Assembly (NCBI GenBank): GCA_937927625.1
Contig: CALBSD010000041.1
Location: 61,631-125,630 of the forward strand
DNA length: 64,000 nucleotides
Direction of reading: 5' to 3'
DNA from: an uncultured Actinomycetes bacterium
GTDB lineage: Bacteria > Actinomycetota > Acidimicrobiia > Acidimicrobiales > Ilumatobacteraceae
Of the stretch, positions 42,622 to 51,629 are shown one piece after another. The position numbers and the translations under genes were made by a program. Under the pieces are notes generated by a model that had not been told where the DNA came from, made no database searches, and saw only the letters and a program-made list of their open reading frames with translations. Numbering within the stretch: position 1 is the first letter of the stretch; each line of letters starts with the position of its first letter.

Positions 42622-43275
42622 ATGTTCGTGAAGATTTGTGGAATCACGAACGAGGATGACGCGCTTTTGGCCGTTGCCCTCGGGGCTGATGCATTGGGGT
42701 TTGTGTTCGCACCGTCCGTGCGCCAAATTGCTGTGCAGAAGGTCTATGACATCACTCGTCGTCTTCCAGCGGAGATCTTGACTGTTGGTGTCTTCCGAGA
42801 TGAACATCCAAAGCGTGTCGTTGAGATGACGCAGGCAGCTGGTTTGAGAGCCGCTCAGTTGCATGGTCACGAAAGCCCTGATGATGTCGCACATGTGGCG
42901 CAACACATTCGTACGGTGATTAAGGCAGTTACTGCGGGCACCGTTGATGCGAATCGTGCAAACATCTTCGGTACTTCAATGGTTTTGGTGGATGCGCCTG
43001 CTCCGGGTTCAGGAAAGATGTTCGACTGGAGCCTTGCAGGAGAGCTGCCAGAGGGTCTGAATGTCATCTTGGCGGGTGGTTTGAACCCAGAGAACGTGGC
43101 CGCTGGCATTGCGCAAGTGCGTCCGTTCGGAGTTGATGTCAGCAGCGGAGTTGAAGCTTCTCCTGGCCGAAAAGACCCGATTCTGATGAAGCGATTTATT
43201 GAGGCGGCTCGTCAGGCAGCCCCGGCGGATTATGACGGGGGTGCCAAAGCTCCTTATGACTGGATGCACGAGTAG
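42622..43275 (+). CDS. trpF: Phosphoribosylanthranilate isomerase
   Basis: This 217-residue barrel enzyme catalyses the Amadori rearrangement before TrpC. It has FVKICGITNEDDALLAVALGADALGFVF with the catalytic Cys, AAQLHGHESPDDV, VDAPAPGSGKMFDW, LAGGLNPENVAAGI, and VDVSSGVEASPGRKD. ATG 42622 is preferred over a TTG one codon earlier. Many actinobacteria use the bifunctional PriA instead of a TrpF; a separate trpF here is therefore a useful lineage marker. Confidence 0.93.
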   Translation: MFVKICGITNEDDALLAVALGADALGFVFAPSVRQIAVQKVYDITRRLPAEILTVGVFRDEHPKRVVEMTQAAGLRAAQLHGHESPDDVAHVAQHIRTVIKAVTAGTVDANRANIFGTSMVLVDAPAPGSGKMFDWSLAGELPEGLNVILAGGLNPENVAAGIAQVRPFGVDVSSGVEASPGRKDPILMKRFIEAARQAAPADYDGGAKAPYDWMHE

Positions 43276-43329
43276 AAGTCACTCCTATTGAGTAGGGGGA
43301 TTTGCCCCGATTCGTGGTGAAATCTATGT

Positions 43330-44496
43330 ATGAGCATCATGGTGACCCCCGGCGCCGACGGCCGCTTCGGCGAGTTTGGCGGGCGATTCGTTCCAGAGAC
43401 ATTGATTCCCGCATGTCAAGAATTGGAAGCCGCATTCAATGATGCTTGGGCTGACCCATCCTTCCGTAAGGAACTTGATGAGGTGTTGCACGAATATGCA
43501 GGTCGCCCCAGCAACATCACGGAGTGTCACAACCTCAGTGAGCAGTTGGGCATTCGTCTCATCTTGAAGCGTGAAGATCTCAACCACACTGGGTCGCACA
43601 AGATCAATAACGTAATTGGTCAGACACTGCTCGCCAAGCGCATGGGTAAGAAGCGCATCGTTGCAGAAACAGGTGCTGGACAGCATGGTGTTGCATCTGC
43701 GACTGCGGCTGCCCTCATGGGTCTTGACTGCAAGGTGTACATGGGTGCAGTCGATGTTGCTCGTCAAGAATTGAATGTGTTCCGCATGAAATTGTTGGGC
43801 TCAGATGTTGAAGCAGTGATCTCTGGAAGCCAGACACTGAAAGATGCAGTGAACGAGGCAATGCGTGACTGGGTCGCCACTGTCGAATCAACTCACTACT
43901 GCTTGGGTTCAGTGATGGGACCACACCCATATCCGTACATGGTTCGTCAATTCCATCGCGTGATCGGCGACGAGGCGTACGCGCAGTGCAATGACTTGTT
44001 GGGTACCAATCCTGATGTCGTTGTTGCGTGTGTTGGTGGTGGTTCAAACGCCATGGGAATTTTCTCTGGTTTCATTGACACGTCCGCACGCCTCATTGGC
44101 GTAGAGCCAGCTGGTGGTGCTGCAGTTGGTCGTGGTCAACCAGGAGTCGTACACGGCATGAAGAGCTACCTCATGCAGGATGAGTATGGCCAAGTGCAAG
44201 AAGCGCACAGCATCTCTGCTGGCCTCGATTACCCAGGCGTCGGTCCTGAGCATTCATATCTCGCATCTATTGGTCGTACCGAATACCCAACCGTGACTGA
44301 TGATGAAGTGATTAATGCCTTCCAGGTCATGTCTCGTGCAGAAGGAATCATCCCTGCGCTTGAGTGTGCTCATGCGATGGCGTGGATTATCCGTGAAGCT
44401 CACACGATGAAGGGCAAAACCGTTCTGATGAACTTGTCCGGTCGTGGAGACAAAGATGTTGGCCAGATGATGGGCATCTTGGATGGTTTGAAGTGA
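43330..44496 (+). CDS. trpB: Tryptophan synthase beta subunit
   Basis: This 388-residue PLP enzyme joins indole and serine. [18 protein letters not shown] is the standard start, [10 protein letters not shown] carries the PLP lysine, [10 protein letters not shown] and [13 protein letters not shown] [12 protein letters not shown] follow, and the C-terminal [10 protein letters not shown] binds phosphate. The ATG is at 43330 with a weak ribosome site; the 54-base gap before it includes a GGGGattt GCCCC stem. Confidence 0.96.
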   Translation: MSIMVTPGADGRFGEFGGRFVPETLIPACQELEAAFNDAWADPSFRKELDEVLHEYAGRPSNITECHNLSEQLGIRLILKREDLNHTGSHKINNVIGQTLLAKRMGKKRIVAETGAGQHGVASATAAALMGLDCKVYMGAVDVARQELNVFRMKLLGSDVEAVISGSQTLKDAVNEAMRDWVATVESTHYCLGSVMGPHPYPYMVRQFHRVIGDEAYAQCNDLLGTNPDVVVACVGGGSNAMGIFSGFIDTSARLIGVEPAGGAAVGRGQPGVVHGMKSYLMQDEYGQVQEAHSISAGLDYPGVGPEHSYLASIGRTEYPTVTDDEVINAFQVMSRAEGIIPALECAHAMAWIIREAHTMKGKTVLMNLSGRGDKDVGQMMGILDGLK

Positions 44497-45272
44497 CTGG
44501 TCGCTTAGAGACCGCACTGCGCGCGCGAATTGATGGTGGCGGTAAGTGTCTTGTTCCATACATCACTGGTGGGTATCCCGGTTGGGTCGAGTCCATTCGT
44601 GCATGTGCAGCAAACGGAGCAGACGCTGTTGAGATCGGCATTCCTTTCTCTGACCCAGTGATGGATGGGCCGATCATTCAACAAGCCTCACAAGTGTCAC
44701 TTGATGCCGGCACGACACCGATTTCAATTTTGCAAGAAGTGCGCACATTAGATGTGGGTATTCCTCTCGCAGTGATGTGTTACTACAACACGGTGTTTCA
44801 CGCGGGTGAAAAGCGTTTCGCATCAGACCTTGCGGCCGCAGGTGTTTCTGCTGCAATCATTCCGGACCTCCCATTAGAAGAATCCACTGATTGGACTGCT
44901 GCAGCTGATGCTGCAGGTATTGAAACGGTGATGCTTGCGGCCCCCACTGCGCCTGACGAACGTTTACCGCGCGTGACAGAACGAGCACGTGGATTCGTGT
45001 ACTCAGTCGGTCTCCTCGGCGTGACTGGAGAGCGCACATCCTTAGCCGGAACAGCGACAGCATTGGCTGCGCGCGTGAAGAAGGTGACAGAGAAGCCGGT
45101 GTTGGTGGGCGTTGGTGTGTCCAATGCAGAGCAGGCGGTGGAAGCAAGCCGTGTTGCTGATGGTGTGATTATGGGTGCTTCCGTTGTTCGTCGAATGATC
45201 GAAGGCGGTCCCGACGCTGTCGGTGCATACGTGCGTGAAGTTCGCGAGGCCCTCGACTCCACTGCGTGGTGA
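44493..45272 (+). CDS. trpA: Tryptophan synthase alpha subunit
   Basis: This 259-residue TIM-barrel enzyme cleaves indole-3-glycerol phosphate and channels indole to TrpB. Segments seen are [34 protein letters not shown] (catalytic Glu), DLPLEES (catalytic Asp), [11 protein letters not shown], and [11 protein letters not shown]. The GTG start overlaps the trpB stop (GTGA). No trpE or trpD is in the window. Confidence 0.95.
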   Translation: MTGRLETALRARIDGGGKCLVPYITGGYPGWVESIRACAANGADAVEIGIPFSDPVMDGPIIQQASQVSLDAGTTPISILQEVRTLDVGIPLAVMCYYNTVFHAGEKRFASDLAAAGVSAAIIPDLPLEESTDWTAAADAAGIETVMLAAPTAPDERLPRVTERARGFVYSVGLLGVTGERTSLAGTATALAARVKKVTEKPVLVGVGVSNAEQAVEASRVADGVIMGASVVRRMIEGGPDAVGAYVREVREALDSTAW

Positions 45273-45273
45273 C

Positions 45274-45591
45274 ATGAGCATCTTTGGTGAAGGCAATTGT
45301 GAGTTGTGCGAAGCGGCTCGTATGTCCGAGTGGTTCTACGAGGATGACGAATGTTGGATTGCCGAATGTGAATCATGTGCTGTGCCCATGGTTGTATGGC
45401 GTGAGCACGACGCGAATCCCTCTGACGATGTGAAGTCTCGTTTACACGAGAAGTTGGAGCAAGTGGTCGAAGAGTTCTTTGACTTCGAGATGCGCATTGA
45501 CAACAACATGCGAACTATCCCAGATCACTATCACGCACATGCGCGGCCCAAGGATCGCTTTTACGGCCATGGACTACGTCGAACGAAGTAA
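45274..45591 (+). CDS. Small Cys/His-rich protein of unknown function
   Basis: This 105-residue acidic protein has two cysteine pairs near the N-terminus (CELC and CESC, with one more Cys between them) and a C-terminal His cluster (HYHAHARPK). The layout recalls a metal-binding HIT-like remnant, as HIT proteins open with CxxC and end with an HxHxH-type motif, but I cannot confirm that fold. The start follows the trpA stop by one base, so it is probably translated with trpA. Function unknown. Confidence 0.75.
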   Translation: MSIFGEGNCELCEAARMSEWFYEDDECWIAECESCAVPMVVWREHDANPSDDVKSRLHEKLEQVVEEFFDFEMRIDNNMRTIPDHYHAHARPKDRFYGHGLRRTK

Positions 45592-45600
45592 TCTTTAGCC

Positions 45601-46050
45601 ATGTTGAAGCAAGGTTCTAAAGCTCCGAAGATCGAATTATTGGATCAGAACGGCAAGCCCTGGTCGCTCGCAGCGCAAGGCAAAAAGAAGATTTTGGTTT
45701 ACTTCTATCCAAAGGCTGATACGCCCGGTTGCACTGCACAGTCGTGCGGACTTCGCGACATCAAGGACGACATTGGTCGTACTGCCATCATTGGCATCAG
45801 CCCAGACAAGTTCGAGAAGCAGAAGAAGTTCGACGATAAATACGAACTTGGTTTCCCACTCCTCGCTGACACTGAACACAAGGTGGCTGAGGCATTCAAA
45901 GTCTGGAAAGAGAAGTCAATGTACGGACGGAAGTACATGGGTATCGAGCGCTCCGCTTTTCTTATTCAAGACGGAGTTGTTCTTGAGGCTTGGTACAAAA
46001 TCTCTCCGGCAGATACTCCGAAGAATCTGTTGAAGGCTTTAGGAAAATGA
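45601..46050 (+). CDS. bcp: Thiol peroxidase, BCP/PrxQ family
   Basis: This 149-residue peroxiredoxin reduces hydroperoxides using thioredoxin. The peroxidatic Cys is C44 in DTPGCT; the resolving Cys is C49 five residues later, as in the PrxQ alpha-2 helix type. Segments FYPKADTPGCTAQSC and FPLLADTEHKVAEAF are typical. It ends overlapping fabZ by ATGA. Confidence 0.94.
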   Translation: MLKQGSKAPKIELLDQNGKPWSLAAQGKKKILVYFYPKADTPGCTAQSCGLRDIKDDIGRTAIIGISPDKFEKQKKFDDKYELGFPLLADTEHKVAEAFKVWKEKSMYGRKYMGIERSAFLIQDGVVLEAWYKISPADTPKNLLKALGK

Positions 46051-46475
46051 TTTCATTTCCTCTGCCAATCGACGTCTTGCCTCATCGATCACCTTTTCTT
46101 TTCATTGATCGCATTAGCGAATTAGAGCCAGGCGTAAAAGCTGTCGGTCATTGGAAACTCAACGGAGATGAATGGTTCTTCCCCGGCCACTTTCCTGGTC
46201 GGCCCACTCTGCCTGGGGTGTTGATGTGCGAAGCGATTGCTCAACTGGGTGCATATGCACTACTTGTGAAGCCCGAGTTCTCTACAAAGCTTCCTTTGTT
46301 TGGTGGCATCGATGGTGCACGTTTTCGCCGTCAAGTTGTTCCTGGCGATGAGTTGGAACTACAGGCTGAACTTGGTCGCATTAGTGCTCGAGCTGGCAAA
46401 GGTTCTGGCCGGGCGCTGGTTAATGGTGAAGTTGCATGCGAACTGGACCTGATGTTCGTGTTCGCTGACCGTTAA
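46047..46475 (+). CDS. fabZ: FabZ-like 3-hydroxyacyl-ACP dehydratase
   Basis: This 142-residue hot-dog protein dehydrates 3-hydroxyacyl-ACP in fatty acid synthesis. The family motifs [13 protein letters not shown] and [23 protein letters not shown] are present, including the catalytic His and Glu. The ATG overlaps the bcp stop, so the pair is coupled. It is separate from, and on the opposite strand to, the FASII operon at 47080-51428, for which it supplies the dehydratase step. Confidence 0.92.
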   Translation: MISFPLPIDVLPHRSPFLFIDRISELEPGVKAVGHWKLNGDEWFFPGHFPGRPTLPGVLMCEAIAQLGAYALLVKPEFSTKLPLFGGIDGARFRRQVVPGDELELQAELGRISARAGKGSGRALVNGEVACELDLMFVFADR

Positions 46476-46516
46476 TTTCTCAGTCGTCCGCCTTCGCAAG
46501 CAGTTACTCTGCCACT

Positions 46517-47083
46517 ATGTCTTGGATTCGTTCGCAAGTGCCTCGCAGAATTGTTGCGGAAGACATAGAGCTCCGTTGTTACGAATTCACCGACGCCTAT
46601 CCGTTGTGCGATGCAGTGGCTTCAAGTATTTCTGAATTAGAACAATGGATGCCATGGGCGAAATTCGAACCACAGTCCCTAGAGCAGCGTGCTGAGTTAA
46701 TCGAGACATGGCGCCGTGAATGGGATAGAGGCAATGAATTTGTCATAGGGATTTTCCGACATGGAACTCTCGTCGGCAGCTCTGGTTTCCATCTTCGAGG
46801 CGACGTTGGTCAATTAGAAATTGGCTATTGGGTGAGTACAGCCTTTGCGGGTCAAGGGATTGCGACTCGCAGTTCTCGTGCGCTGACGAAGGCTGCATTT
46901 GAGTTGCCAGAAGTGAATGAGGTGCACATCATCCATGACAAAGCGAATGTGAAATCACGACGTGTCCCAGAGAAATTGGGTTTCGATCTACTGAGAGAGG
47001 AACCGCGTGCACCACAGTCTCCAGGTGATTCAGGAGTCGCATGCCTCTGGTCGATGACCAAAGAACGTTGGGAAGCGCTTTAG
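46517..47083 (+). CDS. GNAT acetyltransferase, RimJ/RimL-like
   Basis: This 188-residue protein has a GNAT fold like RimJ/RimL N-terminal acetyltransferases. LRCYEFTDAYPLCDAVASSISELEQWMPWA opens the family profile, and the acetyl-CoA loop region is around FAGQGIATRSSRALTKAAF, with VNEVHIIHDKANVKSRRVPEKLGF after it. Substrate unknown. Its stop overlaps the convergent fabF stop by 4 bases. Confidence 0.88.
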   Translation: MSWIRSQVPRRIVAEDIELRCYEFTDAYPLCDAVASSISELEQWMPWAKFEPQSLEQRAELIETWRREWDRGNEFVIGIFRHGTLVGSSGFHLRGDVGQLEIGYWVSTAFAGQGIATRSSRALTKAAFELPEVNEVHIIHDKANVKSRRVPEKLGFDLLREEPRAPQSPGDSGVACLWSMTKERWEAL

Positions 47084-48264
47084 GACGCTGGAGCAATGAT
47101 GATGGACCCGTTGTGTCCACCAAAACCGAAGTTGTTTGAGATGGTGGGGCCTGGCGTCCATTCACGACCTTCGCCAAGTACGAGATCGATACTCATTGCG
47201 GGGTCCAACACGGTCGTTCCCGCGGTGGGAGGAATGATCTTGTGCTCGAACGACAGAAGTACTTGTGCTGCTTCTAGTGCACCAGCTGCGCCCAATGCAT
47301 GGCCTGTAACGCCCTTACCGCTGGTAACGGGTACAGCTTTTGCGCCGAAAACATCGGTGACCGCTTGAGCCTCAGCGGAGTCATTAAGCGGAGTTGAAGT
47401 TCCGTGAGCATTGACAAGAACAATGTCCTTGGCGGAGAGGCCGGCATCATCCAGCGCGAGATGCATGCACTTGATTGCTCCGGTACCACCAGGCGCAGGA
47501 GCAGTGATGTGATGGGCGTCGGCATTGCTTCCAGAGCCAAGAATTTCTCCAAGAATCTTTGCACCACGAGCAACTGCGAGGTCGTAACGCTCGAGGATGA
47601 AGACTGCAGCGCCTTCTCCCATGACGAAACCGTTTCGACGCTCATCAAATGGCATTGACTCACCTGTGGATGAAAGCGCGGTCATGTTGCCGAATCCAGC
47701 GAGTGACGTAGCCGTTGCTGCGCACTCAGAACCGCCAGATGCAACTGCATCACAGCGCCCCCATGCGATTAGTCGTGCTGCATAGCCAAGTGCATGTGTT
47801 CCTGCGGCGCAAGCGGTACAGATTGTTTCATTAGGACCCTGCAGCCCGTATCGCATTGAGATGGCTGCGCCAGAGGCATTGGCCATCATCATCGGAACGA
47901 GAAAAGGAGAGACACGTCGCTCACCCTTCTCTAACCGAATCTGTACCTGCTCCTCGAGGGTATGTAGTCCACCGATACCGGTCGCAAAGATGGTGCCAAA
48001 GCGAGATGGGTCGACTCCGAGGTCACCCGCTTGTGCAAAAGCTTCGGCAGCTGCTGCAAGAGCAAGTTGTTCTACTCGATCTGCGCGTCGTGCATCTTTG
48101 GGGGAATCAAAAAAGGGGAGTGGATCCCAGTCATTAATAAGGAGGGACGTGGTGCCATTGATGCCAGGTCCAAAGAGACCCTTCCAATATTCCTCTTTGC
48201 CGTGACCACAAGGGGCCACGACGCCAAGGCCGGTAATAGCAACGCGATGTCCAACGCCGTTCAT
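47080..48264 (-). CDS. fabF: 3-Oxoacyl-ACP synthase II
   Basis: This 394-residue condensing enzyme elongates acyl-ACP with malonyl-ACP. The Cys-His-His triad is seen as C152 (ICTACAAGTHALG), NAHGTSTPLND, and KGVTGHALGAAGALEA. ITGLGVVAPCG starts the fold and NNFGFGGHNGSI ends it. Last gene of the fabD-fabH-fabG-acpP-fabF operon; 18 bases follow the ACP stop. Confidence 0.95.
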   Translation of the reverse strand: MNGVGHRVAITGLGVVAPCGHGKEEYWKGLFGPGINGTTSLLINDWDPLPFFDSPKDARRADRVEQLALAAAAEAFAQAGDLGVDPSRFGTIFATGIGGLHTLEEQVQIRLEKGERRVSPFLVPMMMANASGAAISMRYGLQGPNETICTACAAGTHALGYAARLIAWGRCDAVASGGSECAATATSLAGFGNMTALSSTGESMPFDERRNGFVMGEGAAVFILERYDLAVARGAKILGEILGSGSNADAHHITAPAPGGTGAIKCMHLALDDAGLSAKDIVLVNAHGTSTPLNDSAEAQAVTDVFGAKAVPVTSGKGVTGHALGAAGALEAAQVLLSFEHKIIPPTAGTTVLDPAMSIDLVLGEGREWTPGPTISNNFGFGGHNGSIIIAPAS

Positions 48265-48282
48265 GACTGGGAACAGTCCTAA

Positions 48283-48519
48283 TTAGAGCTTGCCGGAAAT
48301 GATGTTGAAGGCTTGGCCAACTGTCTTGACGTCTGCGAGCTCTTCTTCTGGAACTTCAATACCGAACTCTTCTTCGAGAGCCATGACAAGTTCAACGACG
48401 TCGAGTGAGTCTGCATCGAGGTCGTCAGCAAAGCTTGCCTCCATGGTGACCTGAGAAGCATCGACCGAAAGGGTCTCTACTGCACACTTAACAAAACGAT
48501 CGAAATTTTCGTTGCTCAT
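48283..48519 (-). CDS. acpP: Acyl carrier protein
   Basis: This 78-residue acidic four-helix protein carries growing fatty acyl chains on phosphopantetheine. The attachment Ser is S38 in [10 protein letters not shown], and the remainder ([21 protein letters not shown]) is a normal ACP. The ribosome site is AAGGAG before the ATG (CTCC at about 48527). A hairpin (48548-48566) lies in the 66-base gap after fabG. Confidence 0.96.
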   Translation of the reverse strand: MSNENFDRFVKCAVETLSVDASQVTMEASFADDLDADSLDVVELVMALEEEFGIEVPEEELADVKTVGQAFNIISGKL

Positions 48520-48547
48520 TGTTTTCTCCTTGAGTTGGTTTCTATTT

Positions 48548-48566
48548 TCGCACAGTGCCCGTGCGA
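48548..48566 (-). promoter_or_regulatory. Hairpin between fabG and acpP
   Basis: TCGCAC and GTGCGA form a perfect 6-base stem with a 7-base loop in the gap between the fabG stop and the acpP start. There is no T-run on the minus strand, so a processing or stability element that lets acpP be expressed above the other genes is more plausible than full termination. Confidence 0.4.
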
Positions 48567-48585
48567 GAGGCGTTCTTTGAGTGTT

Positions 48586-49290
48586 TTAGTGACCCATGCC
48601 CAGGCCGCCATCCACAGGGATGACGGCACCGGTGATGTATCCACCATCGGGACCTGCGAGAAATGAGACAACTCCAGCTATCTCATCAGGAGTTGCCATT
48701 CGATTCAATGGAACAGCAGAAGTGAGTTCTTTGAGTCGATCCTCTCCAAGGGCTGCAGTCATGTCTGTCTCCACTGGCCCTGGGGCGACAACGTTGACGG
48801 TGATACTGCGCGATCCAAGCTCACGTGCCAGTGATCGTGCAAAACCCACGAGGCCAGCTTTCGATGCTGCGTAGTTTGCTTGACCAGCAGAACCAAGCAG
48901 GCCGACAACGGATGACATCAGAATGATGCGCCCCTTTCGAGCTTTGAGCATCCCCTGAGTTGCACGTTTTACGACACGAAATGAAGCAGTGAGGTTTGCA
49001 TCAATCACTGATGAGAAGTCTGCTTCGCTCATGCGCAAAAGAAGAGTGTCTTTTGTAATTCCTGCGTTGGAAACAAGTACTTCAACGGGGCCGAAGTGTT
49101 CTTCAACCGCGTTGAAGGCTGCATCAACCTGTGCTGTGTCGGTGACATCGCACTTCACACCAAAGAATTCTGCAGGCGGGGGTGACGAGTTGTATGTCAC
49201 TGCGACCTTGTCGCCAAGCGCAGCAAATTTCTGCGCACACGCGAGACCAATGCCGCGAGAACCACCGGTGATGAGAACAACACGACTCAC
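48586..49290 (-). CDS. fabG: 3-Oxoacyl-ACP reductase
   Basis: This 234-residue classical SDR reduces 3-oxoacyl-ACP with NADPH. It has TGGSRGIG (cofactor), NAG at SNAGITKD, MSSVVGLLGSAGQANYAASKAG (Ser, Tyr, Lys), and VDGGLGMGH at the end. I place the start at GTG 49290, overlapping the fabH stop (GTGA); a further GTG at 49302 is possible. Confidence 0.94.
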   Translation of the reverse strand: MSRVVLITGGSRGIGLACAQKFAALGDKVAVTYNSSPPPAEFFGVKCDVTDTAQVDAAFNAVEEHFGPVEVLVSNAGITKDTLLLRMSEADFSSVIDANLTASFRVVKRATQGMLKARKGRIILMSSVVGLLGSAGQANYAASKAGLVGFARSLARELGSRSITVNVVAPGPVETDMTAALGEDRLKELTSAVPLNRMATPDEIAGVVSFLAGPDGGYITGAVIPVDGGLGMGH

Positions 49291-50237
49291 TGTGCGCCCC
49301 ACTCAAGAATTGCGCTTGCGGCGGTCATCCCTGCACCAAAACCAACGAGAAGAACGAGATCGCCCTGTTTTGGCTTGGTCTGACCAAGATCGCCAAACAA
49401 TGCAAGAGGGATTGATGCCGATGATGTGTTCCCGGTTTCGTGAATGACAACTGATGCACGTTCCATTGAAATTCCGAGACGGTCACACGCTGCGGTGATG
49501 ATGCGAATATTTGCCTGATGGGGAACTATGACATTGATTTGGTCAGCTGTGACACCTGCATGTCCCATAGATTTCTGAGCACTGTCCACCATGATTCGAA
49601 CTGCACGACGGAAGACTTCTTTGCCGTCCATGTGCAATGTCTCGCCAATGTTGCAATACAAGATGTCTTCAGCAGAACCATCTGCATCGAGATCCCAGCC
49701 CAACAATTGTCCTGGACCAGATGTTGCCTCTAGGACAGCCGCGCCTGAACCATCAGCGAAAAGAATTGCGGTGTTCCTATCAGTCCAGTCAGTGATGCGA
49801 CGCAGAGTGTCAGTACCAATAAGTAGAACTTTCTCTGCACCCATTGCAATGAGGCCGTGTGCGTTCACTAATCCGTAGACGAATCCTGAACAAGCAGCGT
49901 TCACATCAAACGCACCACATCGAAGTCCAAGTGCATTTTGCACTGTTGCAGAAGTCGCAGGAACAGTGCGATCGGGTGTGGTGGTTGCAAGAACCAAAGC
50001 GTCAATCGATGTGGGGTCAATGCCAGCCATCTTCAATGCGGCACCTCCACTGATGATGCTCAATTCTGCGGTTGAACCACCGATATGACGACGATGAATG
50101 CCTGTTCGTTCACGCACCCACTCATCGCTTGTGTCAATTGTCTTGGCAAGATCTTCGTTAGTAACGGTCTCATGACCGAGAGCGGTGCCCCAGCCAGTGA
50201 ACCGAGCACCACGAACGTTGGCTGGAATCTTTGGCAT
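49287..50237 (-). CDS. fabH: 3-Oxoacyl-ACP synthase III
   Basis: This 316-residue condensing enzyme starts fatty acid synthesis from an acyl-CoA and malonyl-ACP. Cys116 is in VNAACSGFVYGL, and the His and Asn catalytic segments are IVPHQANIRII and GNTSSASIP. DTSDEWVRERTGI is family-typical. Placed second in the fabD operon, 15 bases after the fabD stop. Confidence 0.95.
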   Translation of the reverse strand: MPKIPANVRGARFTGWGTALGHETVTNEDLAKTIDTSDEWVRERTGIHRRHIGGSTAELSIISGGAALKMAGIDPTSIDALVLATTTPDRTVPATSATVQNALGLRCGAFDVNAACSGFVYGLVNAHGLIAMGAEKVLLIGTDTLRRITDWTDRNTAILFADGSGAAVLEATSGPGQLLGWDLDADGSAEDILYCNIGETLHMDGKEVFRRAVRIMVDSAQKSMGHAGVTADQINVIVPHQANIRIITAACDRLGISMERASVVIHETGNTSSASIPLALFGDLGQTKPKQGDLVLLVGFGAGMTAASAILEWGAQ

Positions 50238-50252
50238 GGGTTCCTTTGAGTA

Positions 50253-51428
50253 CTAGATCGATCGCAGCCAGGCAATGGGCTGGTGCGTCGTGACGCGTTC
50301 GCCTTCCAATGCAATGAAGTTCTGAATGACACCTGCGAATGGAGAGCGCACCTGTGCATCGCCTACTGAGCCAATCACACGACCAACACCGATTGATGTT
50401 CCGATGGCGACTGAATCGTCGGGCGTGAATACTCCGGCTGCAGGGCTTACAACTAACCGCTCGACAGCAAAGAGGTGTTCACCTTCGAGTTGTGCAGCTC
50501 CCACCGGAGATGATGCATTCACCCACTCGATGAGTTTGTCGAGTTCATCTGGAGTGGAAACAGAGATGGTGCGGGAATTTTCCACGGTGCGCTTTGCCAT
50601 GCCTGTGAGAACGCCTCCAGGTCCGAGTTCGAGGAATCCACTGACGCCGAGTTCACTCATCGTGAGAAGGCAATGCTTCCAGCGTACTGGGCTGGAGAGC
50701 TGCGCTGACAGGAGAGAAGACCATTCTTCGCCTGACGAGTGAGCAATGGCATCAACATTCGAAATGACGGGAACTTCAACATCGCGTGGTGCGGCAAGTG
50801 CGATTGCGTTACGAAGTCGGTCTCGTGCGGGTGTCATAAATGGCGTATGAAACGCGCCAGATACTTGTAACGGCATGATCTTCTTAGCGCCAAGTTCCTT
50901 TGCATGCTCACCAGCCGAAGCAACGCCTGCTGGAGAACCTGCGATGACGACTTGCCCTGGTGCATTGAAATTTGCGACCCAAACATCTGCGTCGGCGCGG
51001 CGACATGCGACTTCTACCAAGTCGTCGTCAAGGCCGAGAACGGCAGCCATTGTTCCGGGCGATGCAGAACCGGCTTCATGCATTGCATCGGCGCGCTCAA
51101 CAACCAAGCGCACACCATCTTCGAAGGACAATGCTCCGGTTGCAGTAAGGGCGGTGTATTCGCCAAGGCTGTGTCCGGCACAGAAACTTGGTTCGATACC
51201 GAGACGTTCCACGGCGTCGAGAACCATTAAGGATGAGACGAAAGTGGTGAGCTGTGCGTTTCGGGTGTCTTTGAGATCTTCGGCATCGGCATTAAGAAGT
51301 AGGGCACCAACGTCACGGCTGGCGACATCGGAAGCCTCGTCGACAAGTTCCCAACTGTCATGACCCACCCACGGACGACCCATACCTGGTCGCTGGGAGC
51401 CTTGTCCTGGAAATGTGAACGCGAGCAT
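50253..51428 (-). CDS. fabD: Malonyl-CoA:ACP transacylase with biotinyl/lipoyl-like C-terminal domain
   Basis: This 391-residue protein is about 80 residues longer than a usual FabD. The transacylase (residues 1-303) loads malonate onto ACP, with FPGQGSQ, active Ser87 in AGHSLGE, and His in SGAFHTPFM. Residues about 304-391 form an extra domain that reads like a biotinyl/lipoyl barrel: VVSPAAGVF, GVGRVIGSVGD, VRSPFAGVIQNFIALEGERV, then PIAWL. The modified Lys of such domains (MKM or DK) is missing, so it may be structural or bind a partner. ATG 51428 is chosen; an in-frame ATG at 51455 has no ribosome site. Confidence 0.9.
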   Translation of the reverse strand: MLAFTFPGQGSQRPGMGRPWVGHDSWELVDEASDVASRDVGALLLNADAEDLKDTRNAQLTTFVSSLMVLDAVERLGIEPSFCAGHSLGEYTALTATGALSFEDGVRLVVERADAMHEAGSASPGTMAAVLGLDDDLVEVACRRADADVWVANFNAPGQVVIAGSPAGVASAGEHAKELGAKKIMPLQVSGAFHTPFMTPARDRLRNAIALAAPRDVEVPVISNVDAIAHSSGEEWSSLLSAQLSSPVRWKHCLLTMSELGVSGFLELGPGGVLTGMAKRTVENSRTISVSTPDELDKLIEWVNASSPVGAAQLEGEHLFAVERLVVSPAAGVFTPDDSVAIGTSIGVGRVIGSVGDAQVRSPFAGVIQNFIALEGERVTTHQPIAWLRSI

Positions 51429-51470
51429 GGTGCCAAAAACCTTAGACGGGGGCATGGTGACAAGACTGTT

Positions 51471-51484
51471 ACCTAACGGTAGGT
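51471..51484 (-). promoter_or_regulatory. Inverted repeat upstream of the FASII operon
   Basis: ACCTA acgg TAGGT is a 5-4-5 repeat 43-56 bases upstream of the fabD ATG, between fabD and the tRNA gene. Lipid-synthesis operons are often controlled by a dedicated repressor, so this may be its operator. No regulator gene is adjacent. Confidence 0.35.
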
Positions 51485-51520
51485 CAGAGCCTTTGTTCGC
51501 CGATACGCTCTATCGCCCTG

Positions 51521-51603
51521 GCCCGAGTGGCGGAATGGCAGACGCGACGGACTCAAAATCCGTTGTCCGAAAGGGCGTGTGGGTTCGAGTCCCACCTCGG
51601 GCA
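51521..51603 (+). tRNA. tRNA-Leu (anticodon CAA)
   Basis: A complete cloverleaf: acceptor GCCCGAG (51521-51527) pairs with CTCGGGC (51596-51602), anticodon stem ACGGA/TCCGT with loop ctCAAaa (CAA at 51554-51556), a variable arm typical of class II tRNA-Leu, and TpsiC arm GTGGGTTCGAGTCCCAC. A follows as discriminator; CCA is not encoded. It reads UUG codons. Confidence 0.95.
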
Positions 51604-51629
51604 CCCAGGTGATTCATACACTTACTCCT

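Noticed and set aside
43276..43329. Trp leader attenuator before trpB
   Set aside because: Only a short GGGG/CCCC stem is present and no Trp-codon leader peptide or T-run could be found.
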